This document shows positions 7,078-10,002 of a stretch of DNA of 10,002 nucleotides, one piece after another; positions within the stretch are counted from its first letter, which is position 1; every line of letters starts with the position of its first letter. A program made the position numbers and the translations under genes. The notes beneath the pieces are model-generated. The model had not been told where the DNA came from. It searched no databases and worked only from the letters and a program-made list of their open reading frames with translations. The DNA is taken from NCBI GenBank assembly GCA_025464025.1, contig JAODBP010000335.1, forward strand, positions 1 through 10,002, read 5' to 3'. Origin of the DNA: Actinomycetes bacterium (GTDB lineage: Bacteria > Actinomycetota > Acidimicrobiia > Acidimicrobiales > CADCSY01).

Positions 7078-8454
7078 ATGACCCTCACACGACGCGACCT
7101 GTTCAAGCGCTCGGCCCTCACCGGGGCCGGCTTCGTGGTGGCCGGCAACGTCGACGCCATGTTCCACGCTCTGCCGGCGGCCGCCTCGGCGCCGACCGAC
7201 GCCGGCCCGCTCGTGCCCGATCCCAAGGGCGTCCTCGACCTGCCCCAGGGCTTCTCGTACCACGTGGTCACCAAGGCCGGCGACCCGCTCGTCGGCCACC
7301 CCGGCGTGGTGCCGGGCCGGCCCGACTCGATGGGCACGTTCCGGACCCGCCGGGGCGGCGTGGCCATCGTGCAGAACCACGAGCAGAGCGACTCCGGCGT
7401 CGCCGCCGTGGCCGACGCCGACCACACCTACGACCCCGGCGCCGTCGGCGGGACGACGACGCTGCACCTCACCGGGGACAACCGGGTGGTCGACGAGTAC
7501 GTGAGCCTGGCCGGCACGTTCAGCAACTGCTCCGGCGGCATCACGCCGTGGGGCACGTGGCTCACGTGCGAGGAGACCGAGACGAAGGCGGGTGGGCGCT
7601 ACACCAAGGACCACGGCTGGGTCTTCGAGGTCGATCCCGAGGACCCCGACAACAACCGCAACCCGACGCCCCTGACCGGGCTCGGTCGGTTCCCGCACGA
7701 GGCGGCGGCCGTCGACCCCGACCGGGGCCAGGTGTACCTCACGGAGGACGCCTCCTCGCCCAACGGCTTGCTCTACCGGTTCACCCCGGCCCGCAAGCCG
7801 CACGGCCACGGGGACCTCCGCGGCCGCGGCGTGCTCGAGGCTCTCCGCGTGCCCGGGGTCGACGACTTGTCGACCTACGACCGCGTCGGCACCCGGCTGA
7901 AGGCGACGTGGGTGCGGGTGCCGGACCCGGCGGCGGCGACGGTGTCGACCCGCAAGCAGTTCACCTACCGCAACTTCGCGACGGGTGCCGTCGTCGAGGG
8001 CGGCGGCGGCCAGGTCACCCGGTCGAGGAAGTTCGAGGGCCTGTGGTGGGGCGACGACGAGCTCCACGTCGTCTGCTCCTACGCCCACGGCGCCGCCGAC
8101 TGGAGCGCGGGCAGCCATGACGGGCAGGTGTGGGCCTACGACCCCCGCAGCTCGACGCTGCGCCTCGAGGTGCGCTTCGCCCCGGCGTCCGACCACGACA
8201 CGCAGCCCGACGGGCCCGACAACATCACCGTCTCGCCCTACGGCGGCCTGTTCCTGGCCGAAGACGGCGAGGGCAGCCAGCACCTCCTCGCCGTCGACGA
8301 GCACGGCCGCACCTCGTTCTTCGCCCGCAACGCCCTCAGCGGCAGCGAGTTCACCGGGGTGGTCTTCTCGCCCGACGCCCGCACCCTCTACGCCAACATC
8401 CAGGACGACGGGCTGACCTTCGCCATCACCGGTCCCTTCGCCCGCCGGAGGTAG
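7078..8454 (+). CDS. phoX: PhoX-family (DUF839) alkaline phosphatase, Tat-exported
   Basis: A 458-residue protein of the PhoX/DUF839 family, secreted phosphatases using Ca and Fe that free phosphate from organic esters. Residues 1-37 form a Tat signal: TRRDLFKRS (4-12), a hydrophobic stretch, then a region ending AAAS. Family motifs occur in order: IVQNHEQ (N100-H101-E102), NCSGGITPWGTWLTCEE with Cys151 (probable iron ligand), Glu165 and Glu166, FPHEAA (205-210), GPDNI (379-383) and LAEDGEG (394-400). The bladed beta-propeller layout and length fit shorter actinobacterial PhoX proteins. Export is expected in folded form. No Shine-Dalgarno precedes the ATG; GAGCGT at 7066-7071 could be a weak -10 at the leaderless spacing. 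The Pho-box-like array upstream suggests phosphate control. Substrate range is not predictable. The SDR gene follows after 18 bp. Confidence 0.9.
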   Translation: MTLTRRDLFKRSALTGAGFVVAGNVDAMFHALPAAASAPTDAGPLVPDPKGVLDLPQGFSYHVVTKAGDPLVGHPGVVPGRPDSMGTFRTRRGGVAIVQNHEQSDSGVAAVADADHTYDPGAVGGTTTLHLTGDNRVVDEYVSLAGTFSNCSGGITPWGTWLTCEETETKAGGRYTKDHGWVFEVDPEDPDNNRNPTPLTGLGRFPHEAAAVDPDRGQVYLTEDASSPNGLLYRFTPARKPHGHGDLRGRGVLEALRVPGVDDLSTYDRVGTRLKATWVRVPDPAAATVSTRKQFTYRNFATGAVVEGGGGQVTRSRKFEGLWWGDDELHVVCSYAHGAADWSAGSHDGQVWAYDPRSSTLRLEVRFAPASDHDTQPDGPDNITVSPYGGLFLAEDGEGSQHLLAVDEHGRTSFFARNALSGSEFTGVVFSPDARTLYANIQDDGLTFAITGPFARRR

Positions 8455-8459
8455 CGGCC

Positions 8460-8465
8460 TAGCGT
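8460..8465 (+). promoter_or_regulatory. Possible -10 box of the SDR gene (leaderless pattern)
   Basis: TAGCGT lies 7 nt before the ATG at 8473, in the 18-bp gap after phoX, with no Shine-Dalgarno between. If active, the SDR-MarR pair has its own promoter starting at or near the ATG instead of relying on read-through from phoX. Prediction only. Confidence 0.4.
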
Positions 8466-8472
8466 TCCCCCC

Positions 8473-9237
8473 ATGGAGGACCTCGCCGGCCGAGTCGTCA
8501 TCATCACCGGCGGGTCGCGGGGGATCGGGCGGGGGATCGCGCTCCACCTGGCCCGAGCCGGCACCCACCTCGTCGTCACCGGCCGCAAGGCCGATGCGCT
8601 CGAGGCGGTGTCGGCCGAGCTCGACGAGCTGGGTGCCGCGCACCTGGCGGTGACCGTCAACGCCGGCGACCGCGAGGGCATGTTCGGGCTGGTGGCCCAG
8701 ACCGTCGACCGCTTCGGCCGGATCGACGGCCTGGTGGCCAACGCCCAGTCGTTCCGCTCGGTCACCCCCCTCGAGGACGTGACCGAGAAGGACATGGCCG
8801 TCCTCTACGACACCGGGCCCAAGGGCACGTTGTGGGCCATGCAGGCGGTGTTCCCCCACATGCGGGAGCGGGGTTGGGGTCGCATCGTCACCATGGGCAC
8901 CGCCCTCGGGATCACCGGCGGGGCCGGGTACGGGCCCTATGCGTCCTCGAACGAGGCAATCCGCGGGCTCACCCGCACCGCGGCCAAGGAGTGGGGCCGC
9001 CACGGCATCCTCGTGAACTGCGTGTGCCCCGCGTCGGTCGCCCACCGCATGCCGGCCGACGACGGCGGCGAGCGAGCCGCGGCGTACGCCCAGATGTACG
9101 CCGACCACCCGCTCGGTCGCGATGGCGACGCCGAGCACGACATCGGCCCTCCCGTCGCCTTTCTCCTGTCCGAAGCCAGCAGCTACGTCACCGGTCAGAC
9201 CCTGATGGTCGACGGCGGCGGCATCATGCGGGCATGA
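8473..9237 (+). CDS. SDR-family (short-chain dehydrogenase/reductase-like) protein with altered active site
   Basis: A 254-residue classical SDR by length and fold. The nucleotide-binding motif TGGSRGIG (12-19) is intact, the NAG region reads VANAQS (88-93), and the C-terminal YVTGQTLMVDGGG signature is clear. The catalytic tetrad is not intact. Tyr156 remains, but the expected Ser is Thr143, the YxxxK Lys is Asn160 (YASSN), and the Asn of the usual NLKG helix motif is replaced in DTGPKGT (113-119). Codon 160 is AAC, so this is not a misreading of the frame. Cofactor binding looks possible; ordinary hydride-transfer catalysis is doubtful. It may use a shifted mechanism, be a non-enzymatic partner, or belong to a divergent SDR group. 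Arg38 after the second strand hints at NADP preference. It overlaps the MarR-type gene by ATGA, and that regulator may control it. Confidence 0.87.
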   Translation: MEDLAGRVVIITGGSRGIGRGIALHLARAGTHLVVTGRKADALEAVSAELDELGAAHLAVTVNAGDREGMFGLVAQTVDRFGRIDGLVANAQSFRSVTPLEDVTEKDMAVLYDTGPKGTLWAMQAVFPHMRERGWGRIVTMGTALGITGGAGYGPYASSNEAIRGLTRTAAKEWGRHGILVNCVCPASVAHRMPADDGGERAAAYAQMYADHPLGRDGDAEHDIGPPVAFLLSEASSYVTGQTLMVDGGGIMRA

Positions 9238-9689
9238 GCGACGACGATCCTGCGGTCCGGATCTCGCGTGCGATCGGTGACCTCATGCGGGTGGCCGGGT
9301 CCGACCGCGTGCACGCCGCCCGGCAGCAGGCCACGGGCGTCGACCTCTCCCGGACCGAGCTGCGGTTCCTCGGCGTCGTGGTCGAGGATGGCGCCCTGCC
9401 CGTGACCGAGCTCGGCGCCGCGCTCCACCTGAGCCAACCGACCGCGAGCCGCACGTTGCGCCGGCTGGAGGACGAGGGCCTGGTCCGTCGCATCAGCGAT
9501 GACACCGATGCTCGCGTCGCCCGGTTCGAGATCACGGCCGAGGGCCGGGCCATCCACGACCGGTTCGCCGCGCACCGGGCCAGGCAGATGGAGGCATCGC
9601 TCGCCGGCATGCCGCCCGACCGCCGCGCCCTGCTGGCCGACCTCATCGAGCAGCTCGTCGCCGGCACCCACCGCCGCGACCCGGGCTGA
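9234..9689 (+). CDS. MarR-family transcriptional regulator
   Basis: A 151-residue winged helix-turn-helix regulator of the MarR family, which usually represses nearby genes and lets go of DNA on binding a small phenolic or similar ligand. N-terminal helices (about 6-34) serve dimerisation. The DNA-binding core runs LSRTELRFLGVV, then VTELGAALHLSQPTASRTL (57-75, recognition helix) and RRLEDEGLVRR, with a wing DDTDAR (89-94) followed by FEITAEGRAI. The length is typical. The ATG at 9234 overlaps the SDR stop (ATGA), so translation is probably coupled and the two genes share a transcript. The most natural target is its own promoter ahead of the SDR gene; I could not pick out a convincing palindromic operator in the short gap there. 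Confidence 0.9.
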   Translation: MSDDDPAVRISRAIGDLMRVAGSDRVHAARQQATGVDLSRTELRFLGVVVEDGALPVTELGAALHLSQPTASRTLRRLEDEGLVRRISDDTDARVARFEITAEGRAIHDRFAAHRARQMEASLAGMPPDRRALLADLIEQLVAGTHRRDPG

Positions 9690-9706
9690 CCGACCCGGCA
9701 CAGGGC

Positions 9707-10002
9707 TCAGACGGGGACGTCGATCCGCTCGGTCAGCAGGGCGGCGATGGCCGAGGCCTCGAGCGGGCGGGAGAAGTAGAAGCCCTGGCCCTGGTCGCAG
9801 AGGTGGTGGCGCAGGGCCTCGGCCTGCTCGGCGTCCTCGATCCCCTCGGCCACCACGTCGAGGTGCAGGGCCCGACCCATCTCGACCAGCACGTGCACGA
9901 GGGCGCTGGCATCCGGGTTGGCCAGCATCGACGCGATGAACGAGCGGTCGATCTTGAGCACGTCGACCGGGAAGCGGCTGAGCGTGCTCAGCGAGCTGTA
10001 GC
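9707..10002 (-). CDS. C-terminal end of an EAL-domain protein (c-di-GMP phosphodiesterase), cut by the window edge
   Basis: The last 98 residues of an EAL domain, which cleaves cyclic di-GMP to pGpG. The frame is open from the edge (first full codon ends at 10000) to the TGA at 9707. Visible motifs are YSSLSTLSRFPVDVLKIDRSFI (catalytic Lys and Asp region), VVAEGIED with the conserved Glu, and the closing GQGFYFSRPL. These are the later catalytic motifs and all look intact, so the domain is probably active; the EAL signature itself and any GGDEF, PAS or membrane parts lie outside. The protein's start is beyond the window, and the internal GTG at 9961 is not the start. It is convergent with the MarR-type gene, separated by 17 bp with no obvious terminator. 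Confidence 0.9.
   Translation of the reverse strand, partial: YSSLSTLSRFPVDVLKIDRSFIASMLANPDASALVHVLVEMGRALHLDVVAEGIEDAEQAEALRHHLCDQGQGFYFSRPLEASAIAALLTERIDVPV

Noticed and set aside
6970..9138. A 722-codon open frame on the minus strand opposite phoX and the SDR gene
   Set aside because: Its product is low-complexity Gly/Val/Arg/His-rich sequence without family motifs, and it mirrors two well-supported genes. Long antisense frames are expected in DNA this GC-rich.
1..10002. CRISPR arrays, tRNA or rRNA genes, insertion sequences, prophage or defence genes
   Set aside because: No regularly spaced repeats, RNA gene signatures, transposase or integrase motifs, or terminal inverted repeats were seen; base composition is even across the window.

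Overview
The window is a gene-dense, very GC-rich stretch of bacterial chromosome, with G/C at most third codon positions, GTG starts and stop-start overlaps. An F420-type luciferase-like oxidoreductase, a SurE-like lipoprotein, a PhoX-type phosphatase and TANNNT boxes 6-7 nt before start codons all suit an actinobacterium. A class such as Acidimicrobiia is a guess; there is no marker gene to fix it. I see no RNA gene, CRISPR array, insertion sequence or integrase.

Region 1 (40-4031, plus strand) is a tight four-gene unit for biuret nitrogen: a secreted BMP-family binding protein, a biuret-hydrolase-like protein that has lost every catalytic residue, an intact biuret hydrolase (BiuH type), and allophanate hydrolase (AtzF type). 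The last three are joined by GTGA overlaps. The expected route is biuret to allophanate plus ammonia, then allophanate to CO2 and ammonia; the binding protein may feed a transporter encoded upstream of the window. An interrupted inverted repeat at 4060-4104 separates this unit from the next, convergent gene.

Region 2 (4143-6960) holds a minus-strand luciferase-like (LLM) oxidoreductase, a divergent plus-strand SurE-family nucleotidase carrying a lipoprotein signal and a Ser/Thr linker, and a minus-strand LysR-type regulator whose 3' end overlaps surE by 23 bp.

Region 3 (6961-8454) is a Tat-exported PhoX/DUF839 phosphatase. Its upstream region, shared with lysR, contains four units at 11/11/10-bp spacing that resemble the actinobacterial PhoP box, which points to phosphate-starvation control.

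Region 4 (8473-10002) is an SDR-family protein with a degenerate active-site tetrad, overlapped by a MarR-type regulator (ATGA), and then the C-terminal end of a minus-strand EAL-domain (c-di-GMP phosphodiesterase) protein that runs off the right edge.

The best candidate for something undescribed is the dead BiuH paralogue kept in the same operon as the live enzyme. Other items worth checking are the lipoprotein SurE, the SDR lacking its lysine, the Pho-box-like array and the repeated leaderless-promoter pattern.
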